Part shown: positions 54,737 through 64,000 of the stretch, in pieces
Layout of the letters: the number at the start of each line of letters is the position of its first letter
Numbering within the stretch: the stretch's first letter is position 1
NCBI GenBank assembly: GCA_965240325.2
Contig: OZ251233.1
Span: 1,240,001 to 1,304,000, forward strand
Source: Rebecca billardiae RCC1528
Taxonomy: Eukaryota > Haptophyta
Length of the DNA stretch: 64,000 nucleotides
Direction of reading: 5' to 3'
Program-made: the position numbers and the translations under genes
Notes under the pieces: generated by a model
Databases searched by the model: none
Seen by the model: the letters and a program-made list of their open reading frames with translations, nothing else
What the model was told of the DNA's origin: nothing

Positions 54737-55196
54737 TGCGAAATCAGTAGCGACGCCACCGCCCGCACCCGAGGAGGAATAAGCCGACGGCCCGCTCGCA
54801 GCCGACGAGGGTTGCGCCCGCCCTTAGCCGAGGAGTCGCCACCGAGCGGGGTACGGTCGGTGGACCGAAGTGCTGCTGAACAGCTGGGGCTATCAGCCCA
54901 GGCCCCGCCCTGCCTCGGCTGCCGAAGAGCAGGCCTGCCGCGGCCCGCATCGGCGGCGCTCAGAGGTAGAATCTACCGGTTCGGTACAGGCGGGACCGGC
55001 TGCCCGTATACAGCCCGCCCAGGAATCATACCGCTTCGCTGGGCGCGCACCCGACGCCCGGAGCTTGCTGCCCGCCCAGGCACGGTCCGGTCAGCCGCCC
55101 TAGCAGGTCAGCAGCGGTTAGCAGCATTGAGGAGCAGCCGATCATGGCGGCGGGCTGGCCCAGTTATACCCCTATAACCGAACGGTTATAGAACAA
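54737..55196 (-). repeat. Split direct repeat A1 (outer left terminus)
   Basis: 460-bp partner of 49722-50181. It begins three bases upstream of the gag ATG in element orientation, so it should contain the element promoter and leader. Its outer end reads CGGTTATAGAACAA. Confidence 0.92.
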
Positions 55197-55499
55197 GAAC
55201 TTTGCATCGTCATCATCATCTCTTCCTATCGGCCGCGCATGCAATCGAGCCGCTACCGCGGCTCTTCATCATCATTATTGGCAATGGCGCGAGGAAGTCA
55301 GCGCGACGAGGCCTATATCATCGCGTAGTTGTCGACGCGCGTCCCCGATATACCGCGGTTCGGGGACTACCGACTGGAACGCGCTAGATCGAAGAGGCGG
55401 CACTTACTGTATAGCCGACTGTCAACAATCACGATCCGCGTGCGCGATGCCAGCGTCTAAACTCATCGTCATCAGCCGACGTACGCCGCGCCGTCGCCT
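55197..55499. other. Flank between retroelement and PIEZO gene
   Basis: About 300 bp of mid-GC sequence with TCATCATCATC runs. If the element was inserted in the tail exon of the giant gene, the end of that gene and its 3' UTR should be here. A frame starting AACTTTGCATCG stays open for some distance after the junction, consistent with this but not proof. The convergent PIEZO 3' UTR must share the space. Confidence 0.4.
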
Positions 55500-56508
55500 T
55501 CACTCAGCGTGCTGCCGGCGCAGCCAGTGGAGCTGCTGCTGCCGGTGCGCGTGCAGCGGGATGCTCGTCAGCTCGCGCAGCTCCTCGGGCGAGCGGTAGA
55601 TCGAGATGAGCAGCCGGTACGCCAGCCACTCGATCTCGAGGTTGCCCTCCTGCCGCGCGGCGTAGATGTAGTGGCACAGCCCGAGCAGCAGCTCGTTGTG
55701 TTCGCACTCCTCGAACCGCAAATACGTGAACACCGAGTTGACCTGCGCGCGCAGCAGCGAGCCGACCGAGAGGACGAACGTGATGTAGATGCCGGACATG
55801 CCCATGTGCGAGAGCAGCGCGAGGATGCCGCTGGGCATCACCTTGCCCGAGAGCGCGAGCGTCGTGGGCTCGCGCCCCTGCGCGCCCGTGAGCGACCAGT
55901 ACCCCTCGGCGGAAAGCGACAGATAGCACGGCACCGAGCGCACCAGCAGCTCTGCCGGAGGGGTCTCCGCCTCGCCCGGCGGCGCGAGCGCGTCCGGAGG
56001 CGGCAGCGCGCCGGGGAGCGCGCTCGCGGGCCACGGCAGCACGAGCGCCGAGGTGCTGGCCGACGGCAGGAAGAGCGCCGGCGGGAGGCACGACGCCACG
56101 CGCGCGCCCGCCGACGTGGGCGCACCCGCGTGCGCGCGCGGCGCGGCGCGCTCGTCATCCACGTCCGCGGCATGGCGCGCGCGCGCGTCGCGCCGCTTGG
56201 CGTGCGCGCCGCCTGCGGTGCTCGCGGTGCCGCCCGTCGGGCCGGCGCCCCCCTCGAACGCCACGAGCTGCTGCAGCAGCACCGCCTTCGCCGCCTCGTC
56301 CAGCGGCCAGCGGTGCGCGAACTCGGACACGCGGCCGCCCGCCATCCGGTCCTCCGCAGGTGTCCGCATCGCGCTCACGTCCCAGCCGGAGCTCGCGGCG
56401 CTCGCGCCGGGCGGCAGGTGCATGAGGGTGAGCTCGACGTGGAGGACGACGGGGGAGCACTCCGCGCCGGGCGGCGAGAGCTCCGCGTCGGCGCTCGGCT
56501 CGTCGTGC

Positions 56509-56544
<36 letters not shown>

Positions 56545-59500
56545 TCCGGCGTCGCGTCGGGGTCGCGGCTGTCTGGGCCGCCGCCGGCCGGGTCGCCCGC
56601 GTCGCCGCCGCTGTCGGCGCCGTCGGCGCCCGCGCCGGCGGCCGAGCCCGCGGCGGGCGCGGTGGCGTCCGGCTCGCCGCCGCCGCCGCGGTGTCGGCGC
56701 TCGCGCAGGCCGCGGCGCTCGCGCGCGCCGCGCGCGTGCGCGCGCGCCGCGCGCCGTTGGCGCGCGCCCAGCTCGGGTGCTAGCCCGAGGGATGTGCAGT
56801 TGAGCGACTGCGCGAGGAGGAGCCGCTCGGGCGGGCTCGCGTCCCAGAACGTGGCCGCGTGCCGCGCGAACACCAGCCGCTGCAGCTGCCCCGCCGAGAA
56901 GTCGTGCTCGAGCGCCGAGCCGCCCGCCTGCTCGAGCGCGGCCACGTCGAGCGCCGTCGCCTCGGCCACGCGCAGCGCGACCCCTTGGTAGATTGCGTGC
57001 GAGCGCGAGCCGTCGGTGAGCCACACGCGCACGGTGGCGGAGGCGAGCGGCTGCAGCACCAGCGCCACGTTCGCGTCCGAGAAGAGGTACAGCGGCCCGA
57101 AGATGAGCACGAGCAGCAGGCCGAAGAGCACGAAGCCCTGCGTGGCCTTGGCCACCCAGCCGACGGGAGCGCCGTGCTGCAGCCGCGCGGGCCGCCACAG
57201 CCGCCACTCGCACGCCGCGGTGAACAGGGCGCCGTGCAGCGCCTCGAGCTTCTGCCAGTCGCGGAAGTAGAGCGAGGTGCGCGTCGCCGCCCAGTCCGAG
57301 AGCAGCCGCAGCTCGTACGCGAACGGCGTCGCCCTGTACACGAGGTAGAGCCAGTACCGAGACGGGGTCTGGCTGCGAGTGAGCCACTCGCCCTTGTAAT
57401 CGCCAACGGCCGGCTCGCCTTTGTAAAGCGGGTAGCCCTCGGCGAGCTGCCGGCCGGAGAGGAGGAGGTAGGCCCCCTTGAGCGCGTACGCGACCACGCT
57501 GAACAGCGACGGCTCCGCCCAGTGCCGCAGCGCCACCGCGTGCAGCGTGAGCCACGTGAGTAGGTGATGGGTATACTTGGGTAGCAGCGAGCGGCCCGCG
57601 GCGCTGCGCACATAAATGAGCCGATCTGTCACCATGAACGAGAGCTGCAGGAGCAGCGCCCAGAGGTACTCCGCGGGGAAGAGCCGGCCGGACAGCCCCT
57701 CGCGCGCCGCCGAGCCCACCAGATCGATCCCGCCGCCCGGCCCGAACAGCCCCGGCGCGCGCGCGTCCGCGGGCCGGCCGCGCGCCGCCGCGTGCGGCGC
57801 CGCGGGCATCGCGACCGTGAGCCAGAGCAATAGCACCAGGTCGGTCGCGACGAGCGGCATGTAGAGGTCGCAGCCGGGCAGCTTGGACGAGTTGTCGAGC
57901 ACGGCGCCAAAGTAGGCGCGCGGGAACGCGGCGGCGCGCGCCGCCGACGCGCGCGCCGCGCGCAGCCAGCGCGGGCTGCGCCGCGGCCGCGCCCGGCGCG
58001 CGGCGGCCGCCGCCGTGCCGCCGGCGCCGGCGGATCGGCTGACGACGCCTGGCGACGCGCCGCCGCCGCCGCTGCCGCTCGCGCCGCTCGCAGCCGAGCT
58101 GCCGGTCTGGGAGCGCCCGCCCAGCGCGCTCAGCTCCATCAGCCCGGCCACGCCGCCGCCCGCGCGCTCCGCCGGCAGAGGCGGCGGCCGAGCGCAGGAG
58201 CCCGCGGCGCGCGCGCGCGCGAGCGCGGCCGCGCGCTCGAGCGCGGACGCGGACGGCGAGAGACCGGCGCCCCTGTGCACGCGCGCCGCGTGGGCGGCGG
58301 ATGGCGGCGAGGCGGCGCGCGCCGCCGCGCCGCGCCGCCTGCGCGCGCCGCCGCCGCCGGCCTCGGACGGCGAGTCCGGCGCCGCATCGGCCACGGTCCA
58401 GTACCCGTGTGTCACGAGCGTGTAACGATGCAGGTACAAACACAGCAGCAGAAGCAGCCATGGCCACGCGGCGAGCGGCGGCGAGCCGAGGAGGGCGCTC
58501 AGCGCGGCGTCGGCCGCGCGCGCGGCGGATGCGGCGCCGTCGGCATCGGGCGCGCCGCGCGCGCACGCCCAGAGCGTGCTGACGGCGGTGGCGGCGGGCG
58601 AGGGCGGCGGCGCCATCGCCGCCACCGCCACCGCCGCGCCGTCGGCCGCGCGCTCCGCCGCGGCCGCGCGCTCCGCCGCGGCCGCGCGCGCCGCCCAGCG
58701 CGCCGCGGTCGCGAGCAGCCACTGCGCGCGCGTGAGCAGCAGACACAGCGTGCAGTACAGGTTGAGTGCCTGCCACAGCGCGCGCGGCGGCCGCGGCGCC
58801 TCGAGCGCGGCGACGCACGCCGCGAGCAGGCTCGGCGGCAGCGCGAGCAGCTGCGCGCGCGCGCCGCGCGCCACAGCCATCGGCAGCAGAGCCGAGCCGA
58901 GCGCCAGCGAGCGCGTCCACTCGAACTCGAGCGCGGCGCGCCACAGCGCGCCCAGGTACCGGGAGATGGCGCGCGTGAGGCCGCGGCCCCTGTACGCGCG
59001 CGCGAGCCGCGCCACCGCGCGCGAGGCCGCGCCGAGCTCTGCCGCAGCGTCCTGCTGCACGTGCGTGCGCGCGCCCGCGAAGAGGGGAGGCGGCGGCGGG
59101 CGCGCGCGCCGGCGCTGCGCGTCGCGCGCGCCCGGCCCGCCGCCGTCGCGCGCGCCGCCCTCGCTCGCAGCACCGCCGGCGCCGTCGGCGCCGGCCCCTG
59201 CCAGCCCGTCCGCGCCGCCGTGCCCACCACCACCCTCATCGCCGCCGTCGTCGCCGCCGTCGCCGTCGTCCGCAGCGCCGTCGTCCGCACCGTCTGGGAT
59301 GGGGACACACATGGCCGCCAGCCGTACACGCAGGTACGCGCGGCGCGCCGCAGGGTCGAGCAGCTGCAGCGCGCCCTCGTCCGCCTCCGCCGCCCCGGGG
59401 CCATCCGACGGTGGCCCCGCCGCCGTCGCCGCCGCCGCCGCCGTCGCGCTCAACGGCGGCCCCGCCGCCGGCCCCGCCGCCGCCGCCGCCATCGCTGCTG

Positions 59501-60585
59501 GCTGCTCAGAGCTCAAGCTGAGGCGCTCCGTGCGATCGGCGTCGGCGGCGCCGCCCGCTGCGGCGCGCGCGGGCGATGCGAGCGCGGGCGCGCAGCTCGG
59601 GATCGGCGCGTCGGTGCTTGAGCACGTGGCGACGTGCACCTCCGCTCGCGGCCTCGGCGCGCGCGCGCGGTCTGCGCGGCCGGCTCGATCCACGCCGCCG
59701 CCCGCACCGCCACCGCCGCCCACACCGCCGCCGCCGACGTCGGCGGCGGCGCCACCGCCGCCATAGCCCGCGCCGGCGACGACGCCCGACGCGACGAGGT
59801 CCCGGCCCAGCCGCTCGATGCGCGTCGAGCGCTCCCGCTGCGCCTGCAGCGCCGCATCAATCCGAGCGGCGCGCGTCGTCGCCTCGTCCCTCAGCCTGCG
59901 CGCCAGCGCGTCGGCGCGCGCGTGCCGCGCGCGCGCGTGCCGCCGTCGCAGCACAGCGTATGCGTCCGAGTTGAAGGCGTGCGCGTGGGCGAGGATCGCG
60001 CCGCAGAGGAGCGCGTGCGCGAGCACGGGCCAGCCGAGCCGCGCCGACTCCTCCGGCGACGGCGGCGCGAACGGTATGAACCGAGCCAGGCGGCCGAGCG
60101 CCGCTGCTGAGAGCGCGCACGGCGCCGACGCCGCCTGAGGCACCGGCAGGGACGGCGGCGGCGACGGCGGCGGCGGCGGCGCGAGCGACGGGGGCCACCA
60201 GGCCGCCGACGCCGGGTATGCTGGGTGCGGCGGCGGTGCAGGCGGCAGCACGCCGCTGCCGCCGCCGTCGCCGCCCGCGCCCGTGAGCCACGCGTGCTGC
60301 GCCCGCGCCGTGCTCACCAGCCCGTCGAGCGCCAGCGCCCCCGGGGACAGGGCGACGCATGCCCACGCGGCCAGGGGCGCCCACGCCGCGGCGGCGGAGG
60401 TGCTGGGCGCGGCGTGCAGCAGCACGGGGCTTGAGTGCCACAGCGCGAGCGCGTACGCCAGCGCGCTCGCGTCCAGCCAGTCCGCCCGCCGCCACGCCAG
60501 CCACATCGCGCCCACCGCGGTCAGCGGTAGCGCGAACGTGCGCCACAGCGCGCGCACGCGCCGCAGACCGTCCTCGCCGCCGTCA

Positions 60586-60629
<44 letters not shown>

Positions 60630-60737
60630 GGCGGTCGCGGCCGGGTCCGCCGCGGTGGGCGGCGCTGCGGCGTGGAGAGGCGGGCGTGGCTTCGACGGCG
60701 CTGCCGGTCGCGGCGGCGCCGACGGCCGCTGAGCCAT

Positions 60738-60784
<47 letters not shown>

Positions 60785-62696
60785 GCGGCTGCTGCTGCAG
60801 CAGCTGCTGCAGCCGCGAGCTGCGCCGACGCGCCGCCGCCGCCGTCACGGCAGGGAGCGAGCTCATGGTGCGCGGCCACTCGTAGAAGCGCGGGCGGTGC
60901 ACCCAGCGCCAGCGCGCCTGCACGTACGCCGCCGCCCTGCCCTCCGCCGCCGCGTGCGCCCGCTCGTCCGCGAAGCCGTCGCCCGGCGCGCGCCGCGTGC
61001 GCGCCTCGAGCCGAGCGCGCGCGTGCGCACACGCAATCACGACCCTGAGCGCGAGAATGTCAGCAAGGGCGAGCGCGAGGGCGTCGGCCCAGAGCGCGGT
61101 GTGCACCCACTCGGCGGTGGGCGCGGCGCCGAGCCGCGCCGGCGGGATCGGCGCAGACACGCCCAGCGCCCACGCCACCAGCGGCGCGCGCATCCACGAC
61201 GTTTCCGCGATCCCGCCGGAAGCTTCCGGAAGGCCGCCGCGCGCGCCCTCTGCGCACGCGACAGCAGTGAGCACGGCCGTGCCGACGCGGAGCAGCCAGC
61301 GGAGCAGCGCGCCGCCGCCCACGAGCGCGCCGAGCGCGTGCGCCGCGCGCGAGCCCCACCGCCGCGTCGGCAGCGCCAGCCCCGCGATCGTCAGCGCGTC
61401 GACCAGCGCGCCGGCCGACGCGGCGCGCTGCACAAGGGCGCGCAGGCAAAGCGCGCTCGCGCACAGCGCGCGCGGCACCGTGCGCGCCATCGCGTCGGTC
61501 GCGACGAGCGTGCGCGCCTCGACGAGCCAGCCCAGCCCCCACGGCCCGTCGAGCGGCGCCGCGCCGCGCGCCACGCCGCCCTCGCCCCACGGGCGGCCGC
61601 CGCTGCCGCCGCCGTCCGCGGGCCGCAGCGAGCGCAGTGCGAGCACGCACGCGCACGCGCACACGAGCGCCGCCTCGGCCGCCCACGCGCGCCGCCACGG
61701 CGCGTCGCCGCGCGCGGCGCTGGCCAGCGCGCCGAGCGCGAGCGCGCACACCCAGCGCCACCCGCGCGCGCTCGACACCGGCAGCGCGAGCGCGAGCGCG
61801 CCGGCGAGCGCGTAGCCGCAGCCAAAGGCGCCGCGCGCGCCCATTGCTCCGAGCGCGCGACTCAGCTTGCGAAGTGCGGCCGACGCGGCGGCGGCGCGCG
61901 GCGTGGGGCCGAGCACGGCGGAGGGCGGGAGCGGCCGTGCGAGCTCGTCCAGCGCGACGCTGAGCGCCGGCCCCGCCCGCACCGCGCCGCAGCTCACGAG
62001 CGCGAGCCCGCAGCCGAACAGGCAGAGCCCGCGCGCGGCGCGCATGCGCGCGACCAAGCGCGCTGTGCCGTACGCGGCGCGCGCGGCGCGCGAGGCGCAG
62101 GCCGCGCACGCCTCCGCGCGGAGGGCGGCGAGCGCCATCGGCGTGTCCGGCGGCCCGTCGTGCGCCGGCTCGTCCACCGCGTCGTACCAGCGCGCGCGCG
62201 CTCGCCAGCGGCGCGGCGCGGCGGACGGCGCGAGCGCGAGCGCGACGCTGCCGAGCACCGCGGTTGCGGCGGGGGCGGCGAGCGGCGCGCACAGCCGGAC
62301 GGAGGCCGGCGCGAGGGCCTCGGCGGCGGACATCGCGAGGCTCGTCGCGGCGACGGCGAGGAGCATCCCGAGGCTCGCGCGCCGCAGCAGCAAGAGCGCG
62401 CGCCACGCGTGCGCCGCCGCCGCCAGCATGGTGGCCGCCCACAGCGCGAGCACGATGCTGCGCACCGCGGCGCTGTGCGCGCACGCCGCCGCGACGGGCG
62501 AGAGGAGTAGCACGACGGCCGCGTGCAGCGCTGCGGTCGCCGGCTTGTCCTCCGCGCACAGCAATGCGCGCGCTCGTCCTCCACACACGGCAATGCGCGC
62601 GGCCGCGCGTGCCGACTCCATCGTTGCGAGCGCAGCCACAATGTTGCACGCGCTACCGTAGGCCGTAGCCGGTCCTCGCGCCCGGCCGGGCGGCAT
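55500..62696 (-). CDS. PIEZO mechanosensitive ion channel
   Basis: A single uninterrupted frame of 2,398 residues, close to the 2,300-2,800 usual for PIEZO proteins. The N-terminal two-thirds are repeated blocks of hydrophobic helices separated by Ala/Pro/Gly-rich loops, as in the blade of the channel. The diagnostic part is the C-terminus: RYWLYLVYRATPFAYELRLL then DWAATRTSLYFRDWQKLE matches the PIEZO anchor region (P-F-x-YELR-x-L-x-DW-x-x-T-x-TSL). Further on, GIYITFVLSVGSLLRA is the pore-lining inner helix. The last 60 residues, with YAARQEGNLEIEWLAYRLLISIYRSPEEL, match the conserved C-terminal E-L-x-L-E...LI-x-IYRSPE motif. The cap domain between outer and inner helices has a long Gly/Asp-rich insertion. 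The gene is intronless. It should form a trimeric plasma or endomembrane cation channel gated by tension. Confidence 0.92.
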
Positions 62697-62779
62697 TCGC
62701 TGGGCGGAGTTCCGCGGAGGACGGCCATCATCACACTGCGGCGCCGAGTGAACCCCGCGCGTGCGCTCGGTCCGTCGCG
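62697..62779. promoter_or_regulatory. Short shared intergenic region of divergent genes
   Basis: Only 83 bp separate the annotated PIEZO start (62696, minus) and the next start (62780, plus), so the two genes probably share a bidirectional promoter. No TATA box is seen. The PIEZO start may be further inside, since an in-frame ATG (start of MESARAA) lies at 62621. Confidence 0.5.
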
Positions 62780-64000
62780 ATGGCGCCTCCGCCGAGCACG
62801 TCGGCGGCGGCGACGGAGGACGACGACGACGTGTTCCTCCCCGTCTCGCCCATCGCGACGATGATCTCCAGCCGCTCGTCCAAGCTGCTCTGGGCGCTGT
62901 GGGGCGATACGAACGCGCACGTCGACGAGCAGCCGTCGCTGAGCACGATCGAGCGCACGCGCTCCGACGTGGACGACATGTCGATCCCGACGCGCTGGTC
63001 GGTGCGCGGCGTGCTGCTGATCGTTGGCGGCCTCCTCCTCCCCGTGCTCGCCTTCACCTTCGCGCAAGCCGCCTTCTTCCTGCTCGAGGTGCTGTGGTGC
63101 CAGTGGCTGCACGTCGGCGACATCGGCACCGCCAGAGGGTGCGAGCTGTGCGTGTGGCTGCTCACGCCGGCGATCGGGCTGGTGCTCTGCGCGCTGGCGA
63201 TGCCACTCCTGCAGCGGCTGCGGCCGAGCTGGCGCCAGGTGCGCGGCCGCGCCCGCCGCGCGCGCGCGCGCGCGCGCGCCCCGCCCCGCCCCGGCCCGCG
63301 CCGCGCCGCCTGTGCCCGTGGCGCCCGCGGCTGCGGCGGCGCCACCCGACGCTCGCGCGCGCGCGCGCGCGCGCGCGCGCGCGCCCTCGCGTGGGCGCAG
63401 CGGCTCAAGCCCCTCGGCCGCGGCTCGCTGCCGCTGCTCTGCTGGTGCACGTGCGTCGTCGGCATGCTGCTGATCGCGCCGGTCGGCCGCGTGTGGTACC
63501 GGTTTTACGATACGGTGCGCTTCGCGCCGGCGGCGCTCAACGTGACCGACCTGCCCGAGGCGGCGCTCGCGGGCGCGCGGCAGTTCACGCTGGGCTCGGG
63601 GGTCGTCGCGTCGGCGCTGGTGAGCGAGCACACCGTCGTCAAGGCCACCGCGCACTCGTACTTTTGCGTCGCGCCGCTCGTGAGCAACGATGAGGCCGCG
63701 CTCGCTCTGATGGACTACGCCCACGCGCTCATGCCCGCCAAGTCGGCGCCGGGCGCGGGCGGCGAGCCGGTGGAGCCGAGCGCGGCGGGCGGCGGCAGCC
63801 TGGGGGCTCGAGACGCGGCGAGCGCGGCCGACGACCCGCTGCCCGCCGAGCCGCTCGGCGTCGCGGGCGCCGCCTCGCCGCCCGCGCCCGCGAGCGTCAA
63901 CGTGTCAGCGTGGGTGGCGTACACGGGCGCCGTGCCGTGCATTGAGCCGATCCACGAGACGTGCTCGACGAACGCGTTCGCCGCGACGCACTGCCGCCCG
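62780..64000 (+). CDS. Membrane protein of unknown family, partial at window end
   Basis: The ATG at 62780 starts an acidic cytoplasmic N-terminus (TEDDDDVFLPVSP) and a hydrophobic helix (GVLLIVGGLLLPVLAFTFA) with further membrane segments. An intron is inferred at 63239-63400 (CAG|GTGCGC to GGCGCAG|CGG). It contains a long GC dinucleotide run and is 162 nt, so the unspliced frame is also open. The second exon has another helix (LLCWCTCVVGMLLIAPVG), then a soluble domain with ARQFTLGSGVVASALVSEHTV and paired cysteines, continuing past the window. I do not recognise the family. Confidence 0.7.
   Translation, partial: MAPPPSTSAAATEDDDDVFLPVSPIATMISSRSSKLLWALWGDTNAHVDEQPSLSTIERTRSDVDDMSIPTRWSVRGVLLIVGGLLLPVLAFTFAQAAFFLLEVLWCQWLHVGDIGTARGCELCVWLLTPAIGLVLCALAMPLLQRLRPSWRQVRGRARRARARARAPPRPGPRRAACARGARGCGGATRRSRARARARARALAWAQRLKPLGRGSLPLLCWCTCVVGMLLIAPVGRVWYRFYDTVRFAPAALNVTDLPEAALAGARQFTLGSGVVASALVSEHTVVKATAHSYFCVAPLVSNDEAALALMDYAHALMPAKSAPGAGGEPVEPSAAGGGSLGARDAASAADDPLPAEPLGVAGAASPPAPASVNVSAWVAYTGAVPCIEPIHETCSTNAFAATHCRP
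63239..63400 (+). other. Inferred in-frame intron with (GC)n run
   Basis: 162 nt from GTGCGC to GCGCAG, with CG/GC dinucleotide runs at about 63260-63280 and 63354-63384. Removing it joins two membrane-protein segments; retaining it inserts 54 mainly Arg/Ala residues. Confidence 0.6.

Larger units (their letters stand above)
49400..55196 (-). mobile_element. DIRS/Ngaro/PAT-type retrotransposon lacking a recombinase
   Basis: On the minus strand the order is A1 (54737-55196), gag, RT-RNase H, B1 (50187-50466), A2 (49722-50181), B2 (49400-49668). This A1-ORFs-B1-A2-B2 arrangement of split direct repeats is the hallmark of PAT and Ngaro elements within the tyrosine-recombinase retrotransposons (family knowledge). 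A1 and A2 are 460 bp each with no indel and near identity, so insertion is recent. The 577 bp between the RT-RNase H stop and B1 holds only a 38-bp tandem array and cannot encode a recombinase. No target site duplication is obvious, as expected for recombinase-mediated insertion. Confidence 0.85.

Noticed and set aside
58275-59621. Plus-strand frames across the PIEZO gene
   Set aside because: Arg-rich shadows of the PIEZO frame, with no conserved features.

Overview
This is a GC-rich eukaryotic nuclear window, most likely from a unicellular marine alga; a haptophyte is my first guess and a pelagophyte or another microalga is possible. The reasons are large intron-poor or intronless genes of Ala/Arg/Gly-rich composition, canonical GT-AG introns, secreted proteins built from Cys-rich repeats beginning GCT and ending DDGSC, very long Pro/Ser-rich stretches, long TA microsatellites, a PIEZO and an anoctamin gene, and a DIRS-like retrotransposon. 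Nothing bacterial (operons, Shine-Dalgarno starts) is visible.

Layout. 1-3.3 kb: a type II membrane or secreted protein gene (minus). 3.5-8 kb: gene-poor, very GC-rich DNA made of diverged repeats. 8-9.5 kb: TA microsatellites flanked by inverted modules. 9.7-18.8 kb: four genes, namely a secreted methyltransferase-fold protein, a secreted beta-propeller-like protein, a TLC-like membrane protein with one intron, and a second secreted FkbM-like methyltransferase-fold protein. 18.8-28.4 kb: gene-poor repeat landscape with a foldback element, a C/G-tract repeat family, further TA microsatellites, a frameshifted gene remnant and a low-GC patch. 28.5-30.4 kb: a near-identical second copy of the first gene. 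31.9-38.2 kb: a DUF6625-like glycosyltransferase, a basic gag-like ORF and an anoctamin/TMEM16 gene. 39.5-49.4 kb: a giant cell-surface protein gene with RTX-like glycine/aspartate repeats, about 1,440 residues of Pro-rich repeats, 24 Cys-rich repeats, a second Pro-rich block, a transmembrane helix and a cytoplasmic tail. 49.4-55.2 kb: a DIRS/Ngaro/PAT-type retroelement sitting in the tail exon of that gene. 55.5-62.7 kb: an intronless PIEZO mechanosensitive channel gene. 62.8-64 kb: the start of a divergently transcribed membrane protein that runs off the window.

The genes do not form a pathway. Their common theme is the secretory pathway and cell surface: candidate glycan-modifying or methyltransferase-fold proteins, a hydroxyproline-rich-type wall protein, and two ion channel or scramblase families. 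The most unusual object is the retroelement. It has the split direct repeat order A1-ORFs-B1-A2-B2 typical of tyrosine-recombinase retrotransposons but no room for a recombinase gene. Its gag is frameshifted by a 127-bp tandem duplication, and gag is joined to reverse transcriptase/RNase H in one frame through a single TAG codon. All splice sites and functions are read by eye; no database search was run.
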